The notes: a model not told the origin generated them from the sequence alone. 41,786 bases of DNA from an uncultured Alphaproteobacteria bacterium (GCA_937967725.1 CALBSY010000298.1:1-41786); one strand, 5' to 3'. Counted from the first letter of the stretch, positions 1 through 7,101 are shown. Program-made: numbers and translations.

Positions 1-55
1 AGCCCATGACGGCGACGCCGGCGAAGCAAAACAGATCGAGCGCACGCAGCTTCAA
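1..55 (-). CDS. Start of a probable DNA cytosine-5 methyltransferase (partial)
   Basis: Only the first 18 codons lie in the window. I place the start at a TTG whose last two bases overlap the TGA of the gene before it (TTGA), a junction used elsewhere in this phage. The peptide opens LKLRALDLFCFAGVAVMG. This matches the S-adenosylmethionine-binding motif I of C5 cytosine methyltransferases, usually written as LDLFCGAGG followed by a glycine. Two of the glycines are replaced here. Phages often carry such enzymes to protect their DNA from host restriction or to mimic host methylation. The rest of the gene lies left of the window, so the call rests on motif I alone. Confidence 0.5.
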   Translation of the reverse strand, partial: MKLRALDLFCFAGVAVMG

Positions 56-357
56 GTGTCTTTCTCCGCGCGGTCTGGCGTGGGGCCGCTCGGTTGCCGA
101 ACAAAGGCGCGATTGGCGCCCTCCAGATAGCCGCAGTCTGGGCACGGCTCGCCGCGAAATTGGCGCTCCTGATCGCAAATGTGGATTTGCACGAAGCGCT
201 GGCCCTCGGTGCAATCGGGGCAGGGCACGTACTGGCATGGCGCCAGTATTTGCTCCCTCGAGAAGTCGCGGATATCGTGATCGACCCACCACATGATGCA
301 GCACTCAGGGATGAGGCTGGCGCGGCCTTTCTCGATGTGCTCGGCGCGCGTCATCAT
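52..357 (-). CDS. Small cysteine-rich protein, possible zinc-binding
   Basis: A 101-residue protein of unknown function. It has two CPDC pairs, near residues 46-49 and 72-75, plus an earlier CC pair. That spacing would suit a zinc ribbon of the kind found in DnaJ-like or phage accessory proteins. It has no signal peptide or membrane segment. It is one of the last genes of the leftward early operon. Its start overlaps the stop of the next gene upstream by ATGA, so translation is probably coupled. The reading frame is supported by this tiling; the function is not known. Confidence 0.75.
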   Translation of the reverse strand: MMTRAEHIEKGRASLIPECCIMWWVDHDIRDFSREQILAPCQYVPCPDCTEGQRFVQIHICDQERQFRGEPCPDCGYLEGANRAFVRQPSGPTPDRAEKDT

Positions 358-707
358 CCTTTTTCCTCATCTACCGATGCGGAGACCGGTTTGGCGCGGT
401 CAGCGCGGCGCATGAGTATCTCGGCAACGCGGCGGCGGCGGTCTCGCCGTCCGATGGACTTGTAGGCGTGCCAGAGCGCCTCCCCGTCTGGCCCGCCTTT
501 GCACAGGGCAGGGGCGTCGCTGTTTCGCTCGTGGCCGGGCCAAACGCGAAAGGCGTAACCCTGGTTGCAGTGCCAGACCGTTATGTCGATGGTCCGGCAG
601 TACGCTTTGTGTGGGCCGATCTCCCAATCGCACGGCTCGGAGAGGAGAATTTCGCGCGCCAGCATCTTCATCTCTGGCGAAGCAAAATATCGAAGCAGCG
701 GCATCAT
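354..707 (-). CDS. Hypothetical early protein
   Basis: A 117-residue soluble protein that I do not recognise. It is rich in charged residues toward its C-terminus, with an arginine run near residue 90. Three cysteines are spread through the first 70 residues without an obvious metal-binding pattern. It has ATGA overlaps with both neighbours, which fixes the start and places it in the leftward operon. Confidence 0.7.
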   Translation of the reverse strand: MMPLLRYFASPEMKMLAREILLSEPCDWEIGPHKAYCRTIDITVWHCNQGYAFRVWPGHERNSDAPALCKGGPDGEALWHAYKSIGRRDRRRRVAEILMRRADRAKPVSASVDEEKG

Positions 708-1192
708 CCCTTGGCCTCATCTGTTGTCGCAGGGACCATGCCGAGCGCTTGTTGCGCCAAGCAGTAAACGCCAAACTCGCGTCGGTACTTCCGCAGGAAT
801 GACTCGCTGCCCATGCGATACTCGGCATTGTCCGACTTTGCGCCCTCGCTGTAGCGCTCAATCCCGCGCTGCAAGCGGTCGATCTCTTTGGCGATGTGCT
901 CGCGCAATGTGGCGCTGGCGCTCAGTTTGAAGGCGCGATCCGTATCGTACCGCTCTCGCTCGGCAACCTCGATATTGAGCGCCGACATATCCCATTCGCC
1001 CTTGGGCTCGTCGAAGAAGAAGCCGGGCGGCGGCGTCCCGCCCTCGCCAGCCGCCCACATGACGCGATCGGGATGGGCCCGCTCATAGGCGGCGCACATG
1101 ATCTCGACCGCATCGTGAAGGGCGCGGTGCGCGGCCTCCGGCATCTCGACCGGGAGGGGAAAGGTCACATTGATAACAACGATTCCGGTCAT
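704..1192 (-). CDS. Hypothetical early protein
   Basis: The frame stays open upstream, but the start overlapping the stop of the preceding gene (ATGA at 1189-1192) gives a 162-residue protein beginning MTGIVVINVTFPLP. I prefer it because the extra upstream residues are arginine- and proline-rich, like a shadow frame. The centre contains a helical charged stretch (residues about 80-120) and the C-terminus is also helical. I recognise no family. The operon position suggests an accessory early function. Confidence 0.7.
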   Translation of the reverse strand: MTGIVVINVTFPLPVEMPEAAHRALHDAVEIMCAAYERAHPDRVMWAAGEGGTPPPGFFFDEPKGEWDMSALNIEVAERERYDTDRAFKLSASATLREHIAKEIDRLQRGIERYSEGAKSDNAEYRMGSESFLRKYRREFGVYCLAQQALGMVPATTDEAKG

Positions 1193-1506
1193 GCCTTGCT
1201 GTCTCCATCGCCTAGGTCTTGTTTCGTGACCGATAGCCCGAGAACAACAAACCCGTCCTCGACACCGAATTGCCCGCCTGCGAGGGCGTAGGTCACGCGG
1301 CGGTGAAAGTATTTGCCGGTGTGGAGTGCAAGCGCCGGGTCGTACTCCCACAGGCGGAGCGTATCCCCGACGCGGAAGTCACGGTCGTTCTTGCGAACTT
1401 CAAACGGCTTGAAGCCATCGCGCACCGCCGCGAAATACTCTGGCCAGCACTTGAGGTCATGCACCATCGGGCTTCGCGATGGCGCGGTTTCTAGAACGTC
1501 GCTCAC
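1189..1506 (-). CDS. DUF3850 (ASCH/PUA-like) protein
   Basis: A 105-residue protein with the hallmark of DUF3850: HDLKCWPEYFAAVRDGFKPFEVRKNDR near residues 16-42, then a VGDTLRLWEY segment. DUF3850 proteins are compact beta-barrels related to the ASCH/PUA fold and are common in phages. The fold is thought to bind RNA or modified nucleotides, but the phage role is not established. Both ends have ATGA overlaps with neighbours. The family call is firm from the conserved K-x-FEVRKNDR block; the function remains open. Confidence 0.88.
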   Translation of the reverse strand: MSDVLETAPSRSPMVHDLKCWPEYFAAVRDGFKPFEVRKNDRDFRVGDTLRLWEYDPALALHTGKYFHRRVTYALAGGQFGVEDGFVVLGLSVTKQDLGDGDSKA

Positions 1507-1853
1507 TTGGACACCTCTGCCTTGGTTGTGACCATTTGCCTGACCGCCTCCAGCATCAAGCGAGCGTCTTTCTTGAAGATCGCGAGGGCCACCGGGGAGG
1601 CGCGGCGCATATCCACGCCCTGCATTGAGCGGAGCGCGTCGCGCTCGCGCGTGGCTTCCTCGGCTAGACGGCGCGCGATGCCTTCCACCAGCGCCCCATC
1701 TCCAGGGTCCAGGGCGGCGAGGAGAGCGGCGCAGGCAATGTCGCGCTGCAAATCCCTGGCGTAGTCCGGGGCGGCGTCGAAACTATCTGGCGTGTTCCAA
1801 TCGCGCCCGACAAGCCACGTCGCGCGCGCCGCCCGTTCAACAATCTCTCTCAT
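1503..1853 (-). CDS. Hypothetical early protein, helical
   Basis: A 116-residue protein beginning MREIVERAARATWLVGRDWNTPD. I chose this start, rather than the open frame further upstream, because it overlaps the stop of the preceding gene by ATGA. The protein is mostly helical, with alanine- and arginine-rich amphipathic segments and a lysine-rich C-terminus. It has no recognisable catalytic motif and no membrane segment. Similar helical proteins of unknown function are common in early operons of alphaproteobacterial phages. Confidence 0.65.
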   Translation of the reverse strand: MREIVERAARATWLVGRDWNTPDSFDAAPDYARDLQRDIACAALLAALDPGDGALVEGIARRLAEEATRERDALRSMQGVDMRRASPVALAIFKKDARLMLEAVRQMVTTKAEVSK

Positions 1854-2047
1854 GGCTGCTGGTCTTTCGTCGGGCGGTTGCGCTGCGCACAGCGGCAAGG
1901 CGCAAAGCGGCATATTTCGCACCAAACTAGCGGCGGGCGCAGCGCTTCATAGGTCGCCCGCGCGCGGATCGCGGCGAGATGCCATGCCAGGGCATCGATC
2001 TCAGCGGGTGTGCATCCTCGGGTTAACTCACCGAACGTCATCGGCAT
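1850..2047 (-). CDS. Small protein with a C-terminal cysteine cluster
   Basis: A 65-residue protein starting MPMTFGELTRG. The start is chosen from a strong purine-rich ribosome binding site (GGGAGGG) about four bases upstream; a second ATG two codons later is also possible. Near the C-terminus it carries CEICRFAPCRC, a compact four-cysteine set that could bind a metal. The longer open frame upstream has unlikely composition. The function is unknown. Confidence 0.65.
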   Translation of the reverse strand: MPMTFGELTRGCTPAEIDALAWHLAAIRARATYEALRPPLVWCEICRFAPCRCAQRNRPTKDQQP

Positions 2048-2222
2048 TTGACCCTCCCTGACGCGCGGCCTGAGCTTTCGCGCCCATACTTTCCTGATGG
2101 GTCGGTACGCGAAACGCCGCGCGGCTTTGGTCCCACACAACGGCCTCGCCGTCCCGCGTATCTACGCCCCAGAGCGTGTCGCCCACGACACCGGTGAGCG
2201 TTACTTGCAGTTCTTCAGCCAT
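2028..2222 (-). CDS. Small hypothetical early protein
   Basis: A 64-residue protein beginning MAEELQVTLTGVVGDTLWGV. The start lies eight bases inside the end of the gene before it, and its C-terminus overlaps the following gene by 20 bases. The sequence suggests a small beta-strand domain followed by a polar tail. The upstream extension of this frame is arginine- and threonine-rich antisense-like sequence and was rejected. No family is recognised. Confidence 0.6.
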   Translation of the reverse strand: MAEELQVTLTGVVGDTLWGVDTRDGEAVVWDQSRAAFRVPTHQESMGAKAQAARQGGSNADDVR

Positions 2223-2703
2223 GCGCGCCGTCCTTCGTCGGGCCGTCGCCCAGCGGTTTCCAGTGCGTAGGCTCTGCGGCCCAGCAGAAATCATCCCCGA
2301 ACCAATCACCGGAAGCATCCAACCACTGGGGCTCTTCCCATCCGCCGCCAGAGTGACGCCTAACGATTGCGTGCGCGCCACCGTTCGTTTGGTCGGTGGG
2401 GTTTCCGTCATCATCGAGCGGGTGCTTGGGATACCAAGCCAAGACCTCCGCATCGTGCGGCGCCGTTTCAATTGGACGCCAAGCGATGGCGTCGTGCGCT
2501 TCGGCCACGTCCAGCGCGAGGCGCGCATAGGCGTGCCCTTCGTAATTCTTGTGCGGCAAGCCGGCGAAGCCCGCTTGCTGACTTGCCTGTTTTTCGAGGC
2601 GCACGCTCAAGGGCTCGGATGACGCCGGAGCGCGCCCGATGTAATCGAGGATCGAGGCTGGAATGACCTCGCGCAGCCGCGCAACCAAACTATTGACCAT
2701 CAC
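2215..2703 (-). CDS. DUF551-like phage protein
   Basis: A 162-residue protein. Its central block WRPIETAPHDAEVLAWYP and its later THWKPLGDGP match the pattern of DUF551-like phage proteins, which typically read W-xPI-xxAP-x-D...THW-x-PLP. These are widespread in phages of Proteobacteria and their biochemical role is not known. The first 70 residues are helical and specific to this phage. ATGA overlaps the gene upstream, and the next gene starts within its last codons. Confidence 0.75.
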   Translation of the reverse strand: MMVNSLVARLREVIPASILDYIGRAPASSEPLSVRLEKQASQQAGFAGLPHKNYEGHAYARLALDVAEAHDAIAWRPIETAPHDAEVLAWYPKHPLDDDGNPTDQTNGGAHAIVRRHSGGGWEEPQWLDASGDWFGDDFCWAAEPTHWKPLGDGPTKDGAHG

Positions 2704-2897
2704 TCACCTGCCTTCTGGATGTCGTTGTGTTCCGGTGGGCGACACTTGGGGCAAAGGGCGTAGCCATTGTGTCGCACAAGCCAGCCACGCTCGGCGGCTA
2801 CGATATGAGCGCCCGTCTCGTCACCGATGCCGCAATCATCTTCCGCATCGCATCCTCTTGCGTCGCAACACACTACAAATGTTCCGTAGATGCTCAT
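2700..2897 (-). CDS. Small cysteine-rich protein, possible zinc ribbon
   Basis: A 65-residue protein. Its cysteines occur as CC near residue 10, two more near residues 16 and 22, and a CPKC pair near 49-52. The pattern, together with the tryptophan-containing segment between, resembles a small treble-clef or zinc-ribbon domain. It has ATGA overlaps on both sides. Small zinc proteins in phage early operons are often nucleic-acid or host-factor binders, but nothing here proves it. Confidence 0.7.
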   Translation of the reverse strand: MSIYGTFVVCCDARGCDAEDDCGIGDETGAHIVAAERGWLVRHNGYALCPKCRPPEHNDIQKAGE

Positions 2898-3160
2898 GTT
2901 GACTGCACCTCCTTTGCAAGGCCGCGCTGGATGAGATCATCGATGCGCGCGAGAAGCGCCAAGTCGGCCTTCACGCCGGCATAGACGTGCCGATCATCGA
3001 TGGTCTCAACGTCATAGGCCTCCAATGGGTGATGCTCGTAACGCCGCTTAGCAGCGCGCGGCGCGGTGCAATAGCTGCTCACCGTGATGTACAGCTCCCG
3101 CCGAATGGATTGAGCCGCTTCACGGAGCGCATCACAGGCTTCCGCTGTCCAGGCGATCAT
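2894..3160 (-). CDS. Hypothetical early protein
   Basis: An 88-residue, probably helical protein (helices around residues 5-30 and 60-85). I do not recognise a family. It is tightly packed in the leftward operon with ATGA overlaps at both ends, which supports both the frame and the start. Confidence 0.65.
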   Translation of the reverse strand: MIAWTAEACDALREAAQSIRRELYITVSSYCTAPRAAKRRYEHHPLEAYDVETIDDRHVYAGVKADLALLARIDDLIQRGLAKEVQST

Positions 3161-3627
3161 CGCCGATCCTCCGATTGGTCTTGTGATGGGCAGTTCGGCT
3201 GAACGTCTTGCGGCGAGACCTTCGCCAAGGCCGCGCGGGCGTTTTCGTAATGATGCTTGAGCACCGCGAAGTTGGTGTTTCCCATCAACTCGCGCAGGCC
3301 ATACTCATAATTCGAGAGAATACCTGCGACCTCGGAGCAAAGCTTGCGCCCAGTCTCATAAAGCTCAGGCGCGGCGGCGATCAGGCGGGCGTTGGCCATC
3401 AGCTCATCGACGGAAATCGGCTCGCTGCCGCACTCCTCGTGAAGCGCGCTCTCATCGACGGCTTTGGCGACCGTAAGCGGCATCGGAGAGTTGGTCGGCT
3501 TGTGCCAGCCACCCCGCGGATCGTCCGCATAGACGTTCTTGAACGCGATGGTTCCGCTGGCGTCGTAGGACAACATATCTGATCGTCCTGCGTGCCAAGG
3601 CCCCGGTGTGAACGTACTCTCAGCCAT
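3157..3627 (-). CDS. Conserved phage protein of the FTPGPW type
   Basis: A 156-residue protein of a type that recurs in many phages. It opens with FTPGPWHAGRSDML, has a short beta domain, and has a NARLIAAAPELYE segment around residues 79-92, followed by a helical tail. The role of these proteins is unknown. A 26-base gap separates it from the preceding gene, one of the few true gaps in the operon. Downstream it has an ATGA overlap. Confidence 0.8.
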   Translation of the reverse strand: MAESTFTPGPWHAGRSDMLSYDASGTIAFKNVYADDPRGGWHKPTNSPMPLTVAKAVDESALHEECGSEPISVDELMANARLIAAAPELYETGRKLCSEVAGILSNYEYGLRELMGNTNFAVLKHHYENARAALAKVSPQDVQPNCPSQDQSEDRR

Positions 3628-3653
3628 CGCTACTCGCTCCTAAACGAACTGGA

Positions 3654-3917
3654 TCAGGCCGTGGCCCGGCGAACCGGCAGGCCGTTCACCATCTCGCTGC
3701 GCACGTCCACGCGGTTTGAGCGCATGGCCTTGTGAAAGCCGCCCTCGACCAGGCTGATCTGCACATCGTAGCCGCGCACCAGCCAGTAGGCGCGGATCGT
3801 GTCTGCAAGTCTCTGCGCGCCGGCGCGGTCGCAGCAGTCGGGAACCTCCGGCTCTTGCGCTACGGGGAGGGGGATGGCGAAGCGGCGATCGAAACGAAAC
3901 TTCTCAGCGAGCGACAT
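3654..3917 (-). CDS. Conserved hypothetical protein
   Basis: An 87-residue protein beginning MSLAEKFRFDRRFAIPLPV; the upstream extension was rejected as unlikely. Its C-terminal half (AYWLVRGYDVQISLVEGG, then DVRSEMVNGLPVR) resembles small proteins common in alphaproteobacterial phages, which carry a YW-x-x-RG core and end in a SxMVNGLP motif. The function is not known. The start lies 14 bases inside the upstream gene. Confidence 0.68.
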   Translation of the reverse strand: MSLAEKFRFDRRFAIPLPVAQEPEVPDCCDRAGAQRLADTIRAYWLVRGYDVQISLVEGGFHKAMRSNRVDVRSEMVNGLPVRRATA

Positions 3918-4152
3918 TGTTTCCTGCCTCCGTTCCGGCGATGGCTTCCAACAGACTTGCGACGTAAGCGAACTGAATGGCGGCATCGGCCCAATCATCG
4001 GTCGCCAGACAGCCGCGCGCGCAGGGCAGGCGCTTGTTCAGTTTACAGTGGTGATGCTTCCACACCGCGCGCGTGGCGATCTGCGGGATGGAGCGGGGAG
4101 GGGTGTTCTCCTCGAGAGCGAGGCTGGCATTGAGAGCTTGCCGCGTGTTCAT
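3904..4152 (-). CDS. Hypothetical early protein
   Basis: An 82-residue protein with a histidine-rich patch (KHHHCK near residues 32-37) and two cysteines about ten residues later, which may hint at metal binding. The C-terminal 30 residues are likely helical. The start overlaps the stop of the NinB gene by ATGA, so it is probably co-translated with the recombination genes. No family is recognised. Confidence 0.62.
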   Translation of the reverse strand: MNTRQALNASLALEENTPPRSIPQIATRAVWKHHHCKLNKRLPCARGCLATDDWADAAIQFAYVASLLEAIAGTEAGNNVAR

Positions 4153-4625
4153 ACTTCGCGCTCCAAATCTTCGCGCGCAGGCTCCGCCCCCGGCCCCGAT
4201 GGAGAGCCTGCGCGCGTCCCGCCTGACTGCGTAGCGGGAGCCTGTTGGGGGTCTGTGAAAACAACCCCATTCTCGGCGCCCCAGGCCTCAATGAGCGTAA
4301 TCATGTCGCTCATCTCCTCGGGACTGAACTCTGATGTGCGCGCGCCGAACGCGACAAAGCCGTTGCCATCCAGATTGGGCACAAGCTCTTGGCCGCGCAG
4401 CGAGGCGGAGAACAGATCCTTGAACTCGTCGCTCGAGCGCTTCTTGCCCGCCCATTCCTTCTGAGCGGCCACGTCATCAAGCAGGGCCCACATGCGCTTT
4501 GACTGCACGTTGGAGCGCACCGGCGGCTTGAACCAAAGCGTGTAGCCCACCGGGCAGGCGTCAAGCCACTTGCGCGCCTTGGCCCGGTCGCGGCCATTGT
4601 GGAGGGTGATCTTGGCGGGCTTCAT
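4149..4625 (-). CDS. ninB: NinB-like recombination protein
   Basis: A 158-residue protein of the NinB/Orf family, which in lambda supplies RecFOR-like functions by binding single-stranded DNA and helping load recombinase. Visible family features include a basic N-terminus with a replaced-asparagine segment (LHNGRDRAKARKWLD), a central RSNVQSKRMWALLDDVAAQ helix, FKDLFSASL, a GNGFVAFGARTSEFS strand-turn and an EMSDMITLIEAWGAENGV helix. The length suits the family plus a disordered proline-rich tail of about 25 residues. It follows the YqaJ exonuclease with an ATGA overlap, forming a recombination cassette with it and the ERF protein. Confidence 0.9.
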   Translation of the reverse strand: MKPAKITLHNGRDRAKARKWLDACPVGYTLWFKPPVRSNVQSKRMWALLDDVAAQKEWAGKKRSSDEFKDLFSASLRGQELVPNLDGNGFVAFGARTSEFSPEEMSDMITLIEAWGAENGVVFTDPQQAPATQSGGTRAGSPSGPGAEPAREDLEREV

Positions 4626-5251
4626 GCCGCTTCCGCCTCCGCATAGTCGCGGCGCAGGCGCTTGATCGTATCGTCCACCTCGGCCAGAAACACCTCGACC
4701 TCGCGCTCAAGTTCAGTGATGACCTGCTGATCGCGGTACACGGTCGCGTGGAACATCCGCATGGCTTCGGGAAGGCGCGGGTCGAAAGACACGAAGTCGC
4801 AGAACTCGCGCCCGGTGCATGCCATCTGCCATTGCATCTGCAGCACATACTTTGCTGGAACGGTCGCGTTGAGCAGGGTGTCAATGTGGGTCGCGCTGTT
4901 CGGGCACTTGATCTCGACCAGGCCCTTGTCGCCAACCAGCCCATCGGGGGAGGCCCCAGACATGGCGATGCGCGGATGGTCGATGAAGGAAACCATGGTC
5001 ACGGTCTGGTCGGTGCGGAACTCATAGGCCGCGCGCGCCAGCGGTTCGTTCTCGACACCCCAGCGCATGGCGTCGTTCTGGTAGGTGTCGGCCGCCACGC
5101 CCGTCAGGCGCTCGCACACGAGCTGGGCGGCGTAGTTGGCCCGGGACGCGCCCCAGCCGGTTTTGGTTTTGGCCATGAGGTCAGCCACGCGCGAGGCCGT
5201 CACCTTGCCAAGACGCATTGCATGCCATTCGGGGGTGCCTTGCTCGATCAT
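4622..5251 (-). CDS. YqaJ-family viral exonuclease
   Basis: A 209-residue lambda-exonuclease-like protein of the YqaJ recombinase family. Such enzymes resect one strand of double-stranded DNA so that an annealing protein can pair the exposed strand. Family marks run in order: GTPEWHAMRLGKVTAS at residues 5-20, WGVENEP near 64-70, SPDGLV near 101-106 with the metal-binding aspartate D103, LVEIKCP near 111-117 with E113 and K115, and the Q-M-Q-W-Q-M helix. The catalytic set looks complete. The gene sits directly after the ERF annealing protein (ATGA overlap), the usual exonuclease-annealase pairing. Confidence 0.93.
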   Translation of the reverse strand: MIEQGTPEWHAMRLGKVTASRVADLMAKTKTGWGASRANYAAQLVCERLTGVAADTYQNDAMRWGVENEPLARAAYEFRTDQTVTMVSFIDHPRIAMSGASPDGLVGDKGLVEIKCPNSATHIDTLLNATVPAKYVLQMQWQMACTGREFCDFVSFDPRLPEAMRMFHATVYRDQQVITELEREVEVFLAEVDDTIKRLRRDYAEAEAA

Positions 5252-5991
5252 TGCGCGGGCTCCGCCTTCTTGGCCTTGCTGGCTTTCGCCTTGGCCTTTG
5301 CCTCAAGGGCCACGCGCGCATTCTCGAATTGCGACTGCCGCAGATCGGGAAGGCTCTCGACCTTGAAGTAGGCGCAGAATTTCTCGAGGTCGGCGCCGCC
5401 CTTGGAGGCCAAGTCCTGCAGGCGCTTGAGCTGGTCAGCGGAGATCGCAGCATCCCCGCCGGCCGCCCGGCCGTCATCGTCACCCTCGCTGTCCGCCAGC
5501 CCCAGCGCCAGCTTGAGCGTGTAGCGCTGGAGATAGGTGAGGGTGGAGGCGATCGCCTGGATTGCGTTCTTGTTGCCGCTGGTGTCGGCGCCGGCCGAGA
5601 GCGTGGTTTCCTCGCAATGTCCGTCCCGGTGCGAGAGGATGCACGTCACCGTGACGCTGCCGTTCTGTTGGCTGCGGTAGCGGTAGGAGAGGCCATGGCG
5701 CGCGAGCACAGGATCAACCGCCGCCGCGAACGCGCCGAGGTCCGCGTACTTGCTGTTGTGGCCCTTGCGGTTCTTCTTGATGACAGGGATTTCCGCCTTG
5801 GCGTCAGCGACGGCGGCGTCAAAGGTCTTGCGCGCCTGGTTGCGCTCATGGCGTTCCTGCAGGTCCATGAGCTTTTCGAGCACGCTCAGGTCGGCGCCGC
5901 GGTCCAGCGCGCGGGAAAGCATCTCCATGGGGGTCGCGGGAACGTGCGCGTGCTCCACCATGGTTGCGGGCAGGGTTTCTTGGTCAGCCAC
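5248..5991 (-). CDS. erf: ERF-family single-strand annealing protein
   Basis: A 247-residue protein of the ERF superfamily. The members anneal complementary single strands in phage recombination and genome circularisation. The diagnostic block (residues about 60-165) includes AKAEIPVIKKNRKGHNSKYADLGAF, then DPVLARHGLSYRYR, a SHRDGHCEETTL strand pair, and GNKNAIQAIASTLTYLQRYTLKLALGLA. The C-terminal third is a helical, lysine- and alanine-rich region that may bind partners or DNA. It precedes the YqaJ exonuclease. The start is fixed by an eight-base overlap with the HNH gene upstream. Confidence 0.93.
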   Translation of the reverse strand: MADQETLPATMVEHAHVPATPMEMLSRALDRGADLSVLEKLMDLQERHERNQARKTFDAAVADAKAEIPVIKKNRKGHNSKYADLGAFAAAVDPVLARHGLSYRYRSQQNGSVTVTCILSHRDGHCEETTLSAGADTSGNKNAIQAIASTLTYLQRYTLKLALGLADSEGDDDGRAAGGDAAISADQLKRLQDLASKGGADLEKFCAYFKVESLPDLRQSQFENARVALEAKAKAKASKAKKAEPAQ

Positions 5992-6334
5992 GTTTCACCA
6001 CCTCTCCATTCATTTTCTTGCTCAGCGTCTTGTCGAAGCCGCGGCCACGGATGCGGGAGCCTCCTGCGGCGGCGCGCTTGTCGGCTTGTGTGCGGCCCTC
6101 GGCGATGCGCTTGGCTTTGGCGATATTCGAGATATCTCCGCGCAGGCCGAACGTCTTGCGACGATGGCAGGGGATGCAGAGCAATTGGTCGGGCTTGCCG
6201 GCCTGCAGCGCATTGGGCGTACTGTGATCTGCCTCGAAAGGCCCCTCGCTGGTGCAGCCCTCGCGCGCGCACATTCCGGCTTGACGCTCAAGCAGAGCGT
6301 GGCGCTCGGAGTCGGTGAGATATTTCCGGCTCAT
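5984..6334 (-). CDS. HNH endonuclease
   Basis: A 116-residue HNH nuclease. Its ordered motif set is C-x4-C (CAREGC, residues 21-26), the catalytic EADHSTPNALQAGKPDQL, and CIPCHRRK (residues about 53-60). That gives zinc ligands on both sides of the beta-beta-alpha-metal site with D-H at its centre. The C-terminus is basic (AAAGGSRIRGRG) and probably binds DNA. Its position just before the annealing protein suggests a role in early DNA processing, though it could also be a selfish endonuclease. Confidence 0.9.
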   Translation of the reverse strand: MSRKYLTDSERHALLERQAGMCAREGCTSEGPFEADHSTPNALQAGKPDQLLCIPCHRRKTFGLRGDISNIAKAKRIAEGRTQADKRAAAGGSRIRGRGFDKTLSKKMNGEVVKRG

Positions 6335-6420
6335 CGCGCAAGCGCCAGAGCGAAGCTGCCCCAGAGCGCGGCGAGGGAAGCGATCATCAGGCCCCAGGAG
6401 AGGGCGCGGGTGCGGTTCAT
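6331..6420 (-). CDS. 29-residue single-pass membrane peptide
   Basis: A very small gene, supported by an ATGA overlap with the preceding gene at its start and an ATGA overlap with the HNH gene at its end. The peptide MNRTRALSWGLMIASLAALW (then nine more residues) has a short basic N-terminus followed by a hydrophobic helix of about 20 residues, so it probably sits in the inner membrane. The longer frame upstream was rejected because it overlaps the next gene. The role is unknown. Confidence 0.6.
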   Translation of the reverse strand: MNRTRALSWGLMIASLAALWGSFALALAR

Positions 6421-6431
6421 GGCTTCACCTT
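6417..6431 (-). repeat. Coupling repeat, copy 1
   Basis: On the minus strand AAGGTGAAGCCATGA encodes the KVKP stop of one gene while giving the ribosome binding site and start of the next. It is identical to 6644-6658. Confidence 0.6.
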
Positions 6432-6647
6432 TCTCATCGAGGTTTCGCGGACCCATGCGGCCCAAGGCTCGATCTCCGAAGCGCGCTGATCCTTTGGCAT
6501 GCCCGCGAAAAGCATGGCCGCGCATGTGCCAAGAGCGTTGACGGCTTTCTGGCTGTCGAGATGGCCCTCCGGGTCGCGGTAGATGCGTCCAAGCTCATCC
6601 ATGACCGCGTTGACCGCGCGCATCTGCGTCCCAAGATTGTCGGTCAT
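6417..6647 (-). CDS. Small helical early protein
   Basis: A 76-residue, mainly helical protein that I do not recognise. Its last codons encode RKVKP and at the same time form the ribosome binding site (AAGGTG) for the membrane peptide downstream. The same arrangement occurs at the end of the gene before it, so these two junctions look duplicated. ATGA overlaps both sides. Confidence 0.62.
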   Translation of the reverse strand: MTDNLGTQMRAVNAVMDELGRIYRDPEGHLDSQKAVNALGTCAAMLFAGMPKDQRASEIEPWAAWVRETSMRKVKP

Positions 6648-6658
6648 GGCTTCACCTT
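6644..6658 (-). repeat. Coupling repeat, copy 2
   Basis: The second AAGGTGAAGCCATGA, 227 bases from the first and at the same kind of gene junction. Both upstream genes end in RKVKP. Confidence 0.6.
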
Positions 6659-6814
6659 CCGCAGAAGCGCATCCATGTGCGCGCTGATGGGCTTGAACGG
6701 CATCAGTGGTTCGGGTTGCGGCGCGCGCCCTCGCTCTGGGGGGAGTGGGGAAAGACGCGCGCCGCTCTCCGCCGCGCGCGGGAACCCTGAAGGAGCGCGA
6801 GGAGACTGTTTCAT
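6644..6814 (-). CDS. 56-residue proline-rich protein
   Basis: A small gene I find by following the stop-start overlaps. ATG at 6814 overlaps the stop of the upstream gene (ATGA), and the TGA at 6644-6646 overlaps the ATG of the gene downstream. The product begins MKQSPRAPSGFPRAAESGAR and ends with a short helix and RKVKP. It is proline- and arginine-rich and probably unstructured in its first 35 residues. Without it there would be a 160-base hole in an otherwise fully tiled operon. Confidence 0.6.
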   Translation of the reverse strand: MKQSPRAPSGFPRAAESGARLSPLPPERGRAPQPEPLMPFKPISAHMDALLRKVKP

Positions 6815-7101
6815 TCGGAGTGCTCCGTGATCTTGGCGATCAGGCGTTCGGTGAGTTGCTGAACCGGCGCGGCCTTGCGGAGCTCTTGGTTTTCATCTTC
6901 GCAGAAATGCGCGACCACCAGCAGCGCAGCGGCAAATTCTGTCGTCATCTCTGGCGTCATCGGCACCCATTCTCCGAATGCCTCGTCCTCGTTGATCTTG
7001 ATGCGGAACTCGACCCAGCCGCCGTCATCACCGCCGCGAAGCTCGACGGTCTGATTGCAGTTGTAGTCGTTCACCTCGAACGACATGCGCGTGTAAGCCA
7101 T
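6811..7101 (-). CDS. Hypothetical early protein
   Basis: A 96-residue protein beginning MAYTRMSFEVNDYNCNQTVELRGG. This start overlaps the TAA of the upstream gene (TAATG); a start five codons later is the alternative. It looks like a small beta domain (residues 5-45, with an aspartate- and glycine-rich turn) followed by a helical C-terminus. No family is recognised. Its stop overlaps the start of the 56-residue gene. Confidence 0.65.
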   Translation of the reverse strand: MAYTRMSFEVNDYNCNQTVELRGGDDGGWVEFRIKINEDEAFGEWVPMTPEMTTEFAAALLVVAHFCEDENQELRKAAPVQQLTERLIAKITEHSE

